In this document: piece after piece, positions 7,802 to 17,017 of the stretch
How the letters are laid out: each line of letters opens with the position of its first letter
How positions within the stretch are numbered: the stretch's first letter is position 1
Origin: CAZASK01 sp964487845
GTDB taxonomy: Bacteria > Chlamydiota > Chlamydiia > Chlamydiales > FEN-1388
DNA: 54,347 bases
Reading direction: 5' to 3'
Assembly (NCBI GenBank): GCA_964487845.1
Contig: CAZASK010000010.1
Location: 1 to 54,347, forward strand
Made by a program: the position numbers and the translations under genes
The notes under the pieces: generated by a model
What the model saw: the letters and a program-made list of their open reading frames with translations, nothing else
Told to the model about the DNA's origin: nothing
Database searches by the model: none

Positions 7802-10111
7802 TTAAAAGTCTTTCATCTTCCACCCCGAGAGGAGACTTCCATACAGGTTATTAATACTCTTTATACACTCTTGTATATGGGTATCTAACGGAGGATCTGC
7901 CTTTTGATTTTTTTTCAATGCTGTCCCCAATTTGCTGAGCGCTATTTGAATCTCCTTAAATCCTGTTTTGTCACCTTTCATGATTTTTTCTATTGCTTCA
8001 GAAAAAAACTTTTTAGTCATCTTCTGCTCTTGTAATTTCTGTATAATAGGATTATTTTCTTTATTTTCTAATTCCGTGATGAGCTCTCGTGCCAATAAAA
8101 GTGCCTTTATGTAGTGAGCCTGATTTTGATTGCACCCCTTTTCACCAATCTCAGAAGCGGCCACCCATTGAATGATATGATATATCGTTTCGCACTCTTG
8201 AGCAGATTTGGCATTTTCGCGATAGCGAGATTTTAACGACTCTAAAAGAGCTCGTCCAAGGCTTTTGGAATCCGTCTCATATCCTTGCACTTTATTTAAC
8301 TTATCAAGATACAAGAGCGATTCTACAGCATATTTTGGAGGCTTTTCTGCTCCAGCCTCTTGAAGCATCTTGATCATTTCCTGATCGTTATCCTCCATAG
8401 CTAAAATGAGCGGGGTTCTTCCAATACCGATTGCGGCTTTCTGATTTACAAATTCATGCTTTCGATGCTCAGGACAGTTTTCTAAGAGAAGCTTCACTAT
8501 CTCTTGATTTTTACTAACTACAGCATAATGAAGAGGCGACCAGCCATCATCGTCACACGCACAGATCCAAGCACCTTTCTCAATCAACTTACCTACCTCG
8601 TCTATATCGCCTTTTTCAGCCGCTTGCATTAAGAGTGTTTTTCCTGTCTCTCCACCCTTTAATGTCTTGATTTTTTCATTCAAAATCTTTTTTATTTCTT
8701 CATTTTTTGCACTTGCAGCTATATTTGTTTTATCTTCCTCATCTAAGCGATCTAATAATCCTTGCATATTCACATCGCCGCATGCCTGCAATACTTGCTT
8801 GACAAGCTCTGTATTGCCAGAATCTACAGCATAATCAACTACTGATAGACAGTTATCGTTTAATATACTGAGATCGGCACCATTGTTTAGTAATAGGTAC
8901 ATAATGGCTATACTTCCTGACGTATTACGGCATGCCAACATAAGAGCTGTTTCCCCATCCTCTGCTGTACGCAAATTCACATATCTACTTCTTTCCTTTT
9001 CAGGGCACTTGGATAAAAGAGTTTCTATCTGCTGGACGATGTCTTTTGGCAATTCTTCCTGTTTTAGCAGGCGGTGAAGGTCAGAGTATCCATCCTCTCC
9101 TACTTTGGAGAAATCAATACGCTCTACTTGCTGCACGGATGTAGACGACGAAACTTCTTGTGAAGGCGTTTGTACAACTTCGTTTTCCTTCTTCGGCAGA
9201 TTTTTGGAAGGCTTTCTTAGTCTATTTTTGAATACGGAATTATCCAGTTTTTGTATCTGATATTCTTCCTGTTTTTCAATTTTTTTTGATTCTTCAATGA
9301 CTTTTGGTGTTTTGGGGCGCAGTGTTTCACCAATCACTTTTTGGATATTCTCAAAATTTAGCTTTGACAAAGAGATCGGTCGTGACGCCATGCTGTATGA
9401 TACATTCGTTTTCTGTTCTACTTCTGAAGTATCTTGCGGTACTTCTTCAGGAACTGTTTGCAAGGGGACCGATTGCTTTTTCTGCGGCTTGAGTACCACT
9501 TTTTTTGGCTCAAGTTTTGTTGGCTCAAGTTTTGTTGGCTCGAGTTGTACAACGCGAGATGTATCAGTTTGATTGAGAAACACTGTCTTCGCTTTATTGA
9601 GAAGGTCTGTTGATAGAGAAGGTATCTCTTTTGTTATTTTTGGAGTGACGGGCTGAGGGTTGAGATCTTTTGGTTCAATATTCTCTTGAGGCTGAGTATC
9701 CTTGATCTCCACAGCTTTTGTCTTCTGCTCTGGCAGAATCGACTCTTGAATTTTGCTCGATATCGAATCGATTTTCTTCTCTCGCTTTCTATTTGCATAA
9801 GAAATAATCAAATCAAGAAGTTTATATTGTTTTATATCTATGCTATCACTTTTTTCTTTTTTCACCTGCTTCACAAATTTTTCGGTTACTTCCCCTAAGT
9901 CATACTGCTTGTTTCTCCTGCAAATAAAGTGAATGAGAGGGGAATAAAAATGTTTTTTTTCCACATAAAAATTCACCGAGCCATCTTTTTCCTGTTTGCA
10001 TCTGATATAAAATTTCTGGGCAGCGTCCTCTCTACTTACCTTCTTATGAGACTGACAATACTTCTCTACCTGAGTATTCAAATCGCGTAAAAGAGACTCT
10101 GTAACTGACAT
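7802..10111 (-). CDS. Ankyrin-repeat protein
   Basis: A 769-residue protein. Residues 1-115 form a charged N-terminal domain of unknown type. About 115-330 is low-complexity, rich in Pro, Lys, Glu, Gln and Thr, and includes three tandem LEPTK-type pentapeptides (a 15-bp DNA repeat near 9497-9545). Ankyrin repeats fill about 345-620: recognisable units begin at DGETALMLACR, GKTLLMQAAEKGD, GWSPLHYAV and GRTPLILAMED. The rest is helical. Such proteins in intracellular bacteria often act on host proteins, but no secretion signal is certain. The start at 10111 is chosen because GGGG-rich AAGGGG lies 7 nt upstream and the reading frame farther upstream would run into the rpmB region. Confidence 0.75.
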   Translation of the reverse strand: MSVTESLLRDLNTQVEKYCQSHKKVSREDAAQKFYIRCKQEKDGSVNFYVEKKHFYSPLIHFICRRNKQYDLGEVTEKFVKQVKKEKSDSIDIKQYKLLDLIISYANRKREKKIDSISSKIQESILPEQKTKAVEIKDTQPQENIEPKDLNPQPVTPKITKEIPSLSTDLLNKAKTVFLNQTDTSRVVQLEPTKLEPTKLEPKKVVLKPQKKQSVPLQTVPEEVPQDTSEVEQKTNVSYSMASRPISLSKLNFENIQKVIGETLRPKTPKVIEESKKIEKQEEYQIQKLDNSVFKNRLRKPSKNLPKKENEVVQTPSQEVSSSTSVQQVERIDFSKVGEDGYSDLHRLLKQEELPKDIVQQIETLLSKCPEKERSRYVNLRTAEDGETALMLACRNTSGSIAIMYLLLNNGADLSILNDNCLSVVDYAVDSGNTELVKQVLQACGDVNMQGLLDRLDEEDKTNIAASAKNEEIKKILNEKIKTLKGGETGKTLLMQAAEKGDIDEVGKLIEKGAWICACDDDGWSPLHYAVVSKNQEIVKLLLENCPEHRKHEFVNQKAAIGIGRTPLILAMEDNDQEMIKMLQEAGAEKPPKYAVESLLYLDKLNKVQGYETDSKSLGRALLESLKSRYRENAKSAQECETIYHIIQWVAASEIGEKGCNQNQAHYIKALLLARELITELENKENNPIIQKLQEQKMTKKFFSEAIEKIMKGDKTGFKEIQIALSKLGTALKKNQKADPPLDTHIQECIKSINNLYGSLLSGWKMKDF

Positions 10112-10212
10112 ATTCAACCCCTTCGTTTCATCTCCATCAAACAAAATTGATGCATTGAAATCGAGAGAAATGGTACAGTTTCTCCAAAATATATCATATA
10201 TTGAGGCCCAAA

Positions 10213-10488
10213 ATGTCAAAAGTTTGCCAAGTAACTGGAAAAAAGCCCTCCTGCGGTCATACATATGTAACCCGCGGTATCGCTAAAAAGAAAAAAGGTA
10301 TCGGCCTGAAAGTCACAGGCAAGACAAAACGTCGATTTTTGCCTAATTTAACGAAAAAACGACTCTACTTACCTGAAGAAAAGAAGTTTGTAACGATTCG
10401 TATGACTACAAATGCAATGCGCACGATCCAAAAGCAAGGCCTTGCTACTGTCGTCCGTCGTCTACGCAGCGAAGGAACAAAAATCTAG
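10213..10488 (+). CDS. rpmB: 50S ribosomal protein L28
   Basis: A 91-residue basic protein of the large ribosomal subunit. The N-terminus MSKVCQVTGKKP and the block KTKRRFLPNL are diagnostic of L28. ATG 10213 is preferred over the in-frame upstream TTG because L28 proteins begin at MSK/MAK and a GAGG lies 7-10 nt before it. It is divergent from the ankyrin gene with about 100 bp between starts, which must hold both promoters, and is followed by a Rho-independent terminator. Confidence 0.96.
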   Translation: MSKVCQVTGKKPSCGHTYVTRGIAKKKKGIGLKVTGKTKRRFLPNLTKKRLYLPEEKKFVTIRMTTNAMRTIQKQGLATVVRRLRSEGTKI

Positions 10489-10510
10489 TACATCTCCACT
10501 GATGTATCCC

Positions 10511-10558
10511 ACGCTTTTTATATCGCCTTTACAAATGTCGACATAAAAAGCGTTTTTT
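10511..10558 (+). terminator. Rho-independent terminator after rpmB
   Basis: An 11-bp stem ACGCTTTTTAT (10511-10521) pairs with ATAAAAAGCGT (10543-10553), followed by a run of T. It lies 23 bp after the rpmB stop and separates it from the ubiD-like gene. Confidence 0.8.
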
Positions 10559-10569
10559 CTGTAGGATCT

Positions 10570-10754
10570 CCTTTCGAGGAAATTGCAAAGCTCCATTTGG
10601 AGCCAAATCCGCCCTTTTTTCACTGGGTTCAGATTTTTAGTAAATCTCCTATGGCCAATAGGATATGTCGATTTACGAAAAACTGAACCGACAAAAAAAT
10701 CATCGAATTTGGCCTCCAAAGCGAGTTTGGCAATTCCCTCTTTCACTCGAAAGG
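10570..10754. repeat. Complete palindromic intergenic element (185 bp)
   Basis: The ends are inverted copies of CCTTTCGA (10570-10577 and 10747-10754). Inside, nearly the whole sequence is an imperfect palindrome: GGAAATTGC..CTCC..GGAGCCAAAT on the left mirrors ATTTGGCCTCC..GGCAATTCC on the right, and the centre is GGTTCAG..CTGAACC enclosing TAAATC..GATTTA. The right half recurs at 1-106, a 36-bp piece at 23706-23742, and a diverged relative at 48273-48437. It ends just before the ubiD-like start and its last bases provide that gene's AAGGAAAA ribosome site. No ORF of its own. Confidence 0.75.
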
Positions 10755-10762
10755 AAAATCGC

Positions 10763-12523
10763 ATGACTGGGTCGCCTCATCACAACCTCCGCTCATTTAT
10801 TCAGACATTGAAAGATGAAAATGAACTGCATATCATCGATACTCTTGTCGATCCTCACCTAGAAATTGCAGAAATCCATAGACGCGTCGTAGCCCAAAAG
10901 GGAAAAGCGCTTTTCTTTTCCCATGTCAAAGGAAGCGACTTTCCTGTAGTCACGAATCTCTTTGGCACTGAAAAGAGACTCGAGCTTGCTTTTCCAGACA
11001 GACCAGAAAAACTCATACAACAAGCTATCAACCTCTTCACAGGACCTCTGCCGCCCTCACTTGCTACGCTATGGAAAGAGCGCAACCTCTTCAAGCGTCT
11101 CGCCAGCCTCGGGACACGAAAAAGAAAATGGGGTCCAGTAGCTGAATGTGAAATAGAGCCATGTGATCTCAACAAGCTTCCCATACTCACCTGCTGGCCA
11201 GAGGATGGAGGCCCCTTCATCACACTCCCGCTCGTCTATACAGAAGGCACAAATCCTAAAAAGCCAAGCAACATAGGCATGTACCGCATCCAGCGCTTCT
11301 CACAATCTGAAACTGGGCTTCACTTTCAAATAGGAAAAGGAGCTGGCTTTCATCTCAGAGAAGCAGAAGCAAAGGATGTCGCACTTCCTGTATCTATTTT
11401 TTTAGGAGGAGCGCCAGCGCTGATGCTAGCAGCCATCGCTCCACTTCCAGAAAATGTTCCTGAAATCCTCTTTGCCTCCCTTCTACAAGGAAAAAAGTTG
11501 GATGTCATCGCAAGAGGCCATCCGCACCCCTTATTTGCAGAATGTGAATTTGCCATACAGGGCTTTGCTTTCCCTGGGAAAAGACGCCTTGAGGGTCCCT
11601 TTGGAGACCACTATGGCTACTATGGCCTTGCTCATGAATATCCTGTCTTGGAAGTCAGCCATATGTACCACAGAAAAGATGCCATATATCCTGCCACTGT
11701 TGTAGGAAAGCCAATCCAAGAAGATCTCTATATCGGCAACTACCTTCAAAAGCTTCTATCTCCCATGATCCCTGTTGTGATGCCATCAGTAATCGAACTC
11801 TGGAGCTATCCAGAAGCAGGATTTCACCCTCTTGCTGCCGCACGTATCAAAGAGCGCTATGAAAAAGAGGCTCTCGCTACTGCTTTTCGTATTTTTGGTG
11901 AAGGGCAGCTATCACTCACAAAGGTACTCATGATCACAGATGCCGCAGTTGACCTTACTGACTGTAGGGCTGTATTTGAAGCTGTGCTCTCAAGATGCTC
12001 TTTTGACAAAGATTTTTACATATTCTGCAATACGGCAAATGACACGCTCGATTACACAGGTCCGAGGCTCAACATGGGCTCAAAAGCACTCTTTATTGGC
12101 ACTGGCTCAAAAAAACGCGATCTACCTTTGGCACTTACAAAAACGCCTCCTTCAATCATTGCCAATGCCTGTATCTTCTGCAAAGGAGTAGTCGCAATCG
12201 ATGGAGCTATTGATCTTAGCGATATTGCCTCTATTCTTGCGCATGAGGCCTTCACAGATTGGCCACTTGTCATCTTAGTAGATGACGCCAAACAAGCCAC
12301 TCACTCTCCTCTTGAATTTCTCTGGACTCTCTTTACCAGATTCGAGCCACAAAGTGATATCTACCCTCTTAGAGAAAAACTGTCTCGTCATCACATAAGC
12401 TACGATCTTCCACTGCTCATTGATGCAAGACAAAAAAAGCACTACCCGGCAGAAGCTCTTTCAGATCCTTATATTCATAACTTGGTGAACAGACGATGGC
12501 ACGAATACGCAATAGACTCATAA
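10763..12523 (+). CDS. UbiD family decarboxylase
   Basis: A 586-residue UbiD-like decarboxylase, dependent in this family on prenylated FMN. In chlamydiae it probably acts in quinone synthesis (menaquinone by the futalosine route is reported for Chlamydia), but the exact substrate is inferred. Family features include PILTCWPEDGGPFITLPLVYT near 150-170, IGMYRIQ, and the acidic core segment RRLEGPFGDHYGYYG that carries the usual catalytic Glu. The open frame extends upstream through the palindromic element, but the ATG at 10763 with AAGGAAAA 5 nt before it is the sensible start. Its end overlaps the phospholipase D gene by 28 bp. Confidence 0.88.
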   Translation: MTGSPHHNLRSFIQTLKDENELHIIDTLVDPHLEIAEIHRRVVAQKGKALFFSHVKGSDFPVVTNLFGTEKRLELAFPDRPEKLIQQAINLFTGPLPPSLATLWKERNLFKRLASLGTRKRKWGPVAECEIEPCDLNKLPILTCWPEDGGPFITLPLVYTEGTNPKKPSNIGMYRIQRFSQSETGLHFQIGKGAGFHLREAEAKDVALPVSIFLGGAPALMLAAIAPLPENVPEILFASLLQGKKLDVIARGHPHPLFAECEFAIQGFAFPGKRRLEGPFGDHYGYYGLAHEYPVLEVSHMYHRKDAIYPATVVGKPIQEDLYIGNYLQKLLSPMIPVVMPSVIELWSYPEAGFHPLAAARIKERYEKEALATAFRIFGEGQLSLTKVLMITDAAVDLTDCRAVFEAVLSRCSFDKDFYIFCNTANDTLDYTGPRLNMGSKALFIGTGSKKRDLPLALTKTPPSIIANACIFCKGVVAIDGAIDLSDIASILAHEAFTDWPLVILVDDAKQATHSPLEFLWTLFTRFEPQSDIYPLREKLSRHHISYDLPLLIDARQKKHYPAEALSDPYIHNLVNRRWHEYAIDS

Positions 12524-13731
12524 GGTTTTCCGTTCCAGCACGAGCAAGAGGCCGCCTTGCCACTCTGCTTTTTTGTATCTATCTGATTGCACTGCTGTGT
12601 ACACGCACAGAAGCCGAAGTTGTACTTCCAAGCATTGACACCCCCGTCTGTATCTACTCGAATCAAGATGGGGACGATCTAAGACAGACACTCAAGTCCG
12701 CTATAGACGCAGCACAAGTCTCTATTCACATCGCCATCTACAGCCTCACAGACCCTGTCGTCATGGATGCTATAAGAAAAAAAGCACAAGAAGGAATACA
12801 CGTTACCATCATTACTGATCAAGAGGCCTCGCCCAATGACCTTGCCTCTAGGCTCGGCCCTGATGTTATCGTCACCAAAAAAAATGGCCAAGGCCTCATG
12901 CATCACAAAATTATTGTCATCGATGGTTGCGAAACCTGGCTAGGATCGACAAATCTCACGAGAGACTCCCTGTCACGCCATGGCAATATTTTAGTAGGCG
13001 TACGCTCAGAAGCCCTCGGCAATTTTGTGAATGAGAAGTTGGCTTTTTTACTTAAACCTCAAGCTTATAGTAGTCATACAGCTACACTGCCAGGTTCGCA
13101 GCAATCTCTGCAGCTTCTCTTTCTTCCACAAGCTCACGCCGCCCTTGACAAGTTGATACAGGTGATTGATAGCGCTCAAAAAACTGTCCGTGTGGCTATG
13201 TACACCTTTACCCACGCCAAATTGATTGCTGCGCTGACAAGAGCACATCAGCGAGGAGTATCTGTCACCTGTGCATTCGATAGAGATTCCACACAAAGAA
13301 CGAGTCAGCAAGCCTTCACAGAGCTCACACAAGCTGGCATTGCCACCTGGGTGAATGCACGCCCAGGACTTCTTCACTACAAAATGATGATCGTAGATGA
13401 TGAACTTCTCGTAGCGGGATCAGCGAACTGGACACGTGCTGCCTTTGAAAAAAATGACGATAATATCTTGATTATCCACCCGCTTCATCAACAACAGAAG
13501 GAAAAAATTAACCATTTGTGGAACAATATCCTTAAAGAGGCACAACCAGGGATCAAAAACTATGAAGGCACTGCTTATCGGGTATGGGAAAATGGGCAAG
13601 CTTATCCATACACTTGCACCCTCAAACAACATCACCATTTCTGCTATATGCGACCACAGCTTCACGAAAGAAGACCTTGCGATACGAGATGGCATCAAGC
13701 GAGCGAAGAGCATTGTGCCTCAGCTGCTTGA
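12496..13731 (+). CDS. Phospholipase D-like protein with signal peptide and two HKD motifs
   Basis: A 411-residue member of the PLD superfamily (phosphodiesterases or phosphatidyltransferases acting on lipids or nucleic acids). The N-terminus has basic residues and a hydrophobic stretch (22-36), then a likely cleavage after TEA at 38-40, so it is probably exported. Two HxKx4D motifs are present: His136/Lys138/Asp143 followed by GSTN, and His294/Lys296/Asp301 followed by GSANWT, which should form one bilobed active site. The final 56 residues are read from DNA that is also the start of dapB in another frame. That tail is Cys/His/Arg-rich and unlike the rest, so the original stop was probably lost. 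Chlamydiae have several PLD-like proteins, some of which reach host membranes. Confidence 0.85.
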   Translation: MARIRNRLIRFSVPARARGRLATLLFCIYLIALLCTRTEAEVVLPSIDTPVCIYSNQDGDDLRQTLKSAIDAAQVSIHIAIYSLTDPVVMDAIRKKAQEGIHVTIITDQEASPNDLASRLGPDVIVTKKNGQGLMHHKIIVIDGCETWLGSTNLTRDSLSRHGNILVGVRSEALGNFVNEKLAFLLKPQAYSSHTATLPGSQQSLQLLFLPQAHAALDKLIQVIDSAQKTVRVAMYTFTHAKLIAALTRAHQRGVSVTCAFDRDSTQRTSQQAFTELTQAGIATWVNARPGLLHYKMMIVDDELLVAGSANWTRAAFEKNDDNILIIHPLHQQQKEKINHLWNNILKEAQPGIKNYEGTAYRVWENGQAYPYTCTLKQHHHFCYMRPQLHERRPCDTRWHQASEEHCASAA

Positions 13732-14290
13732 TGAATGCGATGTAGCGATCGACTTTTGTACAGCAGATGGCATCATCGAAAGAGTCACTACCTGCTTGCA
13801 GCATAAGCTAAAATGTGTTGTGGGGACAACAGGGTGGGAAGATAAAAAAGAAGAAATCCAAAAACTAGTCAAAAAAGAGCATGGCACACTTCTTGCTTCA
13901 TCCAATTTCTCAATAGGAGTCCTTCTTTTTACTCACCTCGTTCAACATGCCGCTCGCCTTCTTTCTCACTCTGGCAATTACACAGCCTCTCTCATTGAAA
14001 CGCACCATGCTCAGAAAAAAGACAGCCCATCAGGAACTGCACTCATGCTCGCACAGGAGTTGCAGACACATGGGAAACATGACTATGAACCACCTATTGC
14101 ATCTATTCGCACCGGCAATAACCCAGGAGAACATGTCATCATATTCGACTCTGCTGAAGATACCATTAGGCTTGTACATCAGGCAAAAAGTCGAGAAGGG
14201 TTTGCGCAAGGAGCGCTTGCCTCGTGTCATTTCATTGAACATAAAAAAGGCTATCTTACCCTCCATGATATGCTGAAGGAGTTTCTATGA
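13562..14290 (+). CDS. dapB: 4-hydroxy-tetrahydrodipicolinate reductase
   Basis: Second enzyme of the diaminopimelate branch, reducing hydroxytetrahydrodipicolinate with NAD(P)H. The dinucleotide-binding loop GYGKMG begins at residue 7, which fixes the start at 13562. VGTTGW (about 88-93), SSNFSIGV (about 118-125) and the catalytic HHAQKKDSPSGTA are all present. At 242 residues it matches the family. The gene begins 170 bp before the end of the phospholipase D frame and has no good Shine-Dalgarno of its own, so it may rely on translation of the upstream gene. It overlaps dapA by 4 bp. Confidence 0.93.
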   Translation: MKALLIGYGKMGKLIHTLAPSNNITISAICDHSFTKEDLAIRDGIKRAKSIVPQLLDECDVAIDFCTADGIIERVTTCLQHKLKCVVGTTGWEDKKEEIQKLVKKEHGTLLASSNFSIGVLLFTHLVQHAARLLSHSGNYTASLIETHHAQKKDSPSGTALMLAQELQTHGKHDYEPPIASIRTGNNPGEHVIIFDSAEDTIRLVHQAKSREGFAQGALASCHFIEHKKGYLTLHDMLKEFL

Positions 14291-15201
14291 TCCAAGGAAT
14301 ATATACAGCTCTCGTTACCCCATTTCAAAAAGATCATTCTATTGATATAACAGCGCTCAAGCTCCTCATTCATATGCAGATGGCAGCCGGCATTGACGGT
14401 ATCACACTTCTTGGAACGACAGGCGAAGGACCCACTGTCGATGATGACGAAAGAGAACTTCTATTCAATACTGCAATAGAGCTTGGACAAGGAAAGATCA
14501 ATATTATGGCTGGGTGTAGCTCCAACGCCACATACAAAGCTGTCGCCTATGCACGTCAAGCAGAGGCTCTTGGTGTAGATTCGCTCCTTGTCTCAACCCC
14601 CTATTATAATCGTCCTACGCAAGAGGGTATCTACACCCACTTCAGTGCTATCGCAGATGCTGTATCACTGCCAATTTGCATCTATAATATTCCCTCAAGA
14701 ACTGCTCAAAACATAGAGACATCGACACTTGTACGACTTGCCGAAAAAAAGAATATCATCTGCGTCAAAGAAGCCTCAGGCAATCTTGTGCAGATGCAAG
14801 ATGTGATCCAGAGCATATGCAAGATGCGCAATGATTTTACACTCCTTTCTGGCGATGACAGCTTGACGATTCCCGCATTATCGATAGGTGGCCATGGAGT
14901 GATCTCTGTTATCTCCAATATCATCCCAGAAACTGTTGTGCGTATGATAGACTACTGGAAAAATGGACAACTTACGCAAGCACAAGAGCTTTTTTATATG
15001 ATGAAGCCACTTATTCAGGCCGCCTTTATAGAAACGAACCCCGCACCTATTAAATACATGCTGTCACGGATAGGGCTCATTCTTCCTACTCTTCGACTTC
15101 CTCTAGTCTCAGTAACTGAATCTAGTAAAAAAGTTATTGAAGAAGCGCTGTGCAAGACAAGTACTCTTCTACAAGGAGCGCAGCTCTATGCAGCGAAATA
15201 A
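14287..15201 (+). CDS. dapA: 4-hydroxy-tetrahydrodipicolinate synthase
   Basis: Class I aldolase that condenses pyruvate with aspartate semialdehyde. The TIM-barrel motifs are LLGTTGEGPT (residues 41-50), the catalytic tyrosine in IYNIPSRT (Tyr133) and the Schiff-base Lys161 in CVKEASGN. Length 304, slightly above the usual 290-300. It begins at the ATG of an ATGA overlap with dapB and ends 14 bp inside dapL, so dapB-dapA-dapL form one tightly coupled operon making meso-diaminopimelate for peptidoglycan and lysine. Confidence 0.95.
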   Translation: MIQGIYTALVTPFQKDHSIDITALKLLIHMQMAAGIDGITLLGTTGEGPTVDDDERELLFNTAIELGQGKINIMAGCSSNATYKAVAYARQAEALGVDSLLVSTPYYNRPTQEGIYTHFSAIADAVSLPICIYNIPSRTAQNIETSTLVRLAEKKNIICVKEASGNLVQMQDVIQSICKMRNDFTLLSGDDSLTIPALSIGGHGVISVISNIIPETVVRMIDYWKNGQLTQAQELFYMMKPLIQAAFIETNPAPIKYMLSRIGLILPTLRLPLVSVTESSKKVIEEALCKTSTLLQGAQLYAAK

Positions 15202-16366
15202 ACGCTTTGCCTCATTGGCGCCTAAATATATCTTCTCCGAAATCCAAGAACGTGAGGCGCAGTTTCGAAAGAACAATCCTTCTACTACTCTTATCTCGCT
15301 CAGTGTTGGGGATACCACACAACCGCTTGCCGAATGCGTCGTCAACAATCTACAAATGACTGCCAAAGCTTTAGGGGATGAAGCAAGCTATGTAGGCTAT
15401 GGCCCTGAAAGAGGACATGCAGAAATACGAAATGCCCTATCAGAAAAATACTACCGCAAGAGAGTCTCTCCTCAAGATATCTTTGTCTCAGACGGAGCTG
15501 GATGCGATATTGGGCGTTTACAAATACTTTTTGGCCAAGATGCTGTCCTAGCCATACAAGATCCCGCGTATCCAGCTTACCACGATACAGGAGCCATTTT
15601 CCGAGGAAAAGAATCTATCATTGCTCTTTCGTGTATCCCAGAAAACAACTTTTTCCCAGATCTATCCAAAGCACTGGATGCTGATGTAATTTTTCTGTGC
15701 TCTCCCTCTAACCCTACAGGCTATGCCTTCGACAAAGAGCAGCTCAAACATCTTGTAGACTTTGCAAGGCAACACAAAAAAATTCTTGTGATAGATGCCG
15801 CCTATGCGGCTTTTACAAAAAAATATTCTACCATCTACGAAATAGAAGGAGCTCAAGAGGTTGCGATCGAAATTGGCTCATTTTCAAAGATGGCTGGATT
15901 TTCAGGAATACGCCTTGGCTGGACGGTGGTCCCACATACTCTCCCTCATATGCTCCACCAAGATTGGTCTCGAGTTGTCTCTACTTTTTTCAATGGACCC
16001 TCGTATCTTTCTCAAAAAGCTGCGATTGCTGTACTCCAACACCCGCAGAGTGTTGAAAAGCAGGTGACCCATTATCTAGAAAATAGCCAGATTTTGAAAG
16101 ATGCACTTGAGCACGAAGATATAGAAATCTATGGAGGAATAGACGCTCCCTACCTGTGGCTGCGCATGAAGGGAAAGAGCTCTTGGCAAGCATTCGACAC
16201 ACTTTTGCACTCATGTGGCATAGCCACTATGCCTGGCATTGGGTTTGGAGCTTCTGGTGATGGCTATATTCGAATATCGTGTCTTGCCAAAAGAGCTGAC
16301 ATCGAAGAAGCTGCCCGGCGTCTTACACAGCATCTGCATGGAAATTGTGCAATAAACAAGAATTAA
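15188..16366 (+). CDS. dapL: LL-diaminopimelate aminotransferase
   Basis: PLP enzyme converting tetrahydrodipicolinate directly to LL-diaminopimelate, bypassing the DapC/D/E steps. It was first recognised in plants and chlamydiae. The 392-residue protein has SVGDTTQPL (39-47), YVGYGPERGH, the PLP-ring region DPAYPAY (125-131), SPSNPTG (172-178) and Schiff-base Lys234 in SFSKMAGFSGIRLG. The frame is open farther upstream, but ATG 15188 follows AAGGAGCG at 15174-15181 and gives the family N-terminus with NKRFASLAPKYIF. Confidence 0.94.
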   Translation: MQRNKRFASLAPKYIFSEIQEREAQFRKNNPSTTLISLSVGDTTQPLAECVVNNLQMTAKALGDEASYVGYGPERGHAEIRNALSEKYYRKRVSPQDIFVSDGAGCDIGRLQILFGQDAVLAIQDPAYPAYHDTGAIFRGKESIIALSCIPENNFFPDLSKALDADVIFLCSPSNPTGYAFDKEQLKHLVDFARQHKKILVIDAAYAAFTKKYSTIYEIEGAQEVAIEIGSFSKMAGFSGIRLGWTVVPHTLPHMLHQDWSRVVSTFFNGPSYLSQKAAIAVLQHPQSVEKQVTHYLENSQILKDALEHEDIEIYGGIDAPYLWLRMKGKSSWQAFDTLLHSCGIATMPGIGFGASGDGYIRISCLAKRADIEEAARRLTQHLHGNCAINKN

Positions 16367-16404
16367 CTATACTGAATGAGTCTCATACAGAAGAAGGAGC
16401 ATGT

Positions 16405-17004
16405 GTGTCTATTTGGTCAATCGCTTTGACATTTTTTTTAGTCGCCAATCCTATTGGAACTATTCCCACTTTACTTGCCCTTGTCAAGGATTTCGATTTT
16501 AACAGACAGCGCGCCATCCTCTTTCGAGAAGCACTATTTTCTTTTTTTATCGCGATAGCCTTTTTATTCGTCGGTGAGCCGTTTATGCTTACCTTACAAA
16601 TCCCCCCATACGTCGTCAGCATTTCAGGCGGCATGCTACTCTTCATCGTCGCCATCCGCATGATATTTCCCCCGGAGGAAGAGGTTACAAAAAAAGGACC
16701 CCCTCGTGAGCCATTTATTGTCCCTATCGCAACACCTCTCATTTCTGGAGGGGGTGTGATGACAACGCTTTTGATTTATGCAAAGAAAGAGCAAAATATG
16801 CCAAAGATTATGATGGCCGCTGTTATTGCTTGGTTTTTTGTCATTGCTGTCATTGTCTCTGGCACCTATCTACAAAAGCTACTTGGCAAAAGTGGGCTTC
16901 TTGCGATGGAGCAGTTGATGGGCATGCTCCTGTCAATGCTCTCTATGGAAATCATCGTGAAAGGTGCGCATCTTTTTGTAACTTCTCTACAAAACATTCC
17001 ATAA
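16405..17004 (+). CDS. MarC family integral membrane protein (first copy)
   Basis: A 199-residue MarC/YchE-like protein with about six hydrophobic segments and the signature NPIGTIPTLLAL near its N-terminus, plus PIATPLISGGGVMTT (conserved PLxxGPG-like loop). The family's function is unresolved. No ATG is in frame at the right place; GTG 16405 is chosen because AAGGAG at 16394-16399 lies 5 nt before it and it starts right at the first membrane segment. The start lies 38 bp after the dapL stop. Confidence 0.82.
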   Translation: MSIWSIALTFFLVANPIGTIPTLLALVKDFDFNRQRAILFREALFSFFIAIAFLFVGEPFMLTLQIPPYVVSISGGMLLFIVAIRMIFPPEEEVTKKGPPREPFIVPIATPLISGGGVMTTLLIYAKKEQNMPKIMMAAVIAWFFVIAVIVSGTYLQKLLGKSGLLAMEQLMGMLLSMLSMEIIVKGAHLFVTSLQNIP

Positions 17005-17017
17005 GGAGTTGCTATCC

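Noticed and set aside
10583..10762. N-terminal extension of the UbiD-like frame through the palindromic element
   Set aside because: The element is non-coding at its other copies, and ATG 10763 has a good ribosome site and the family N-terminus.
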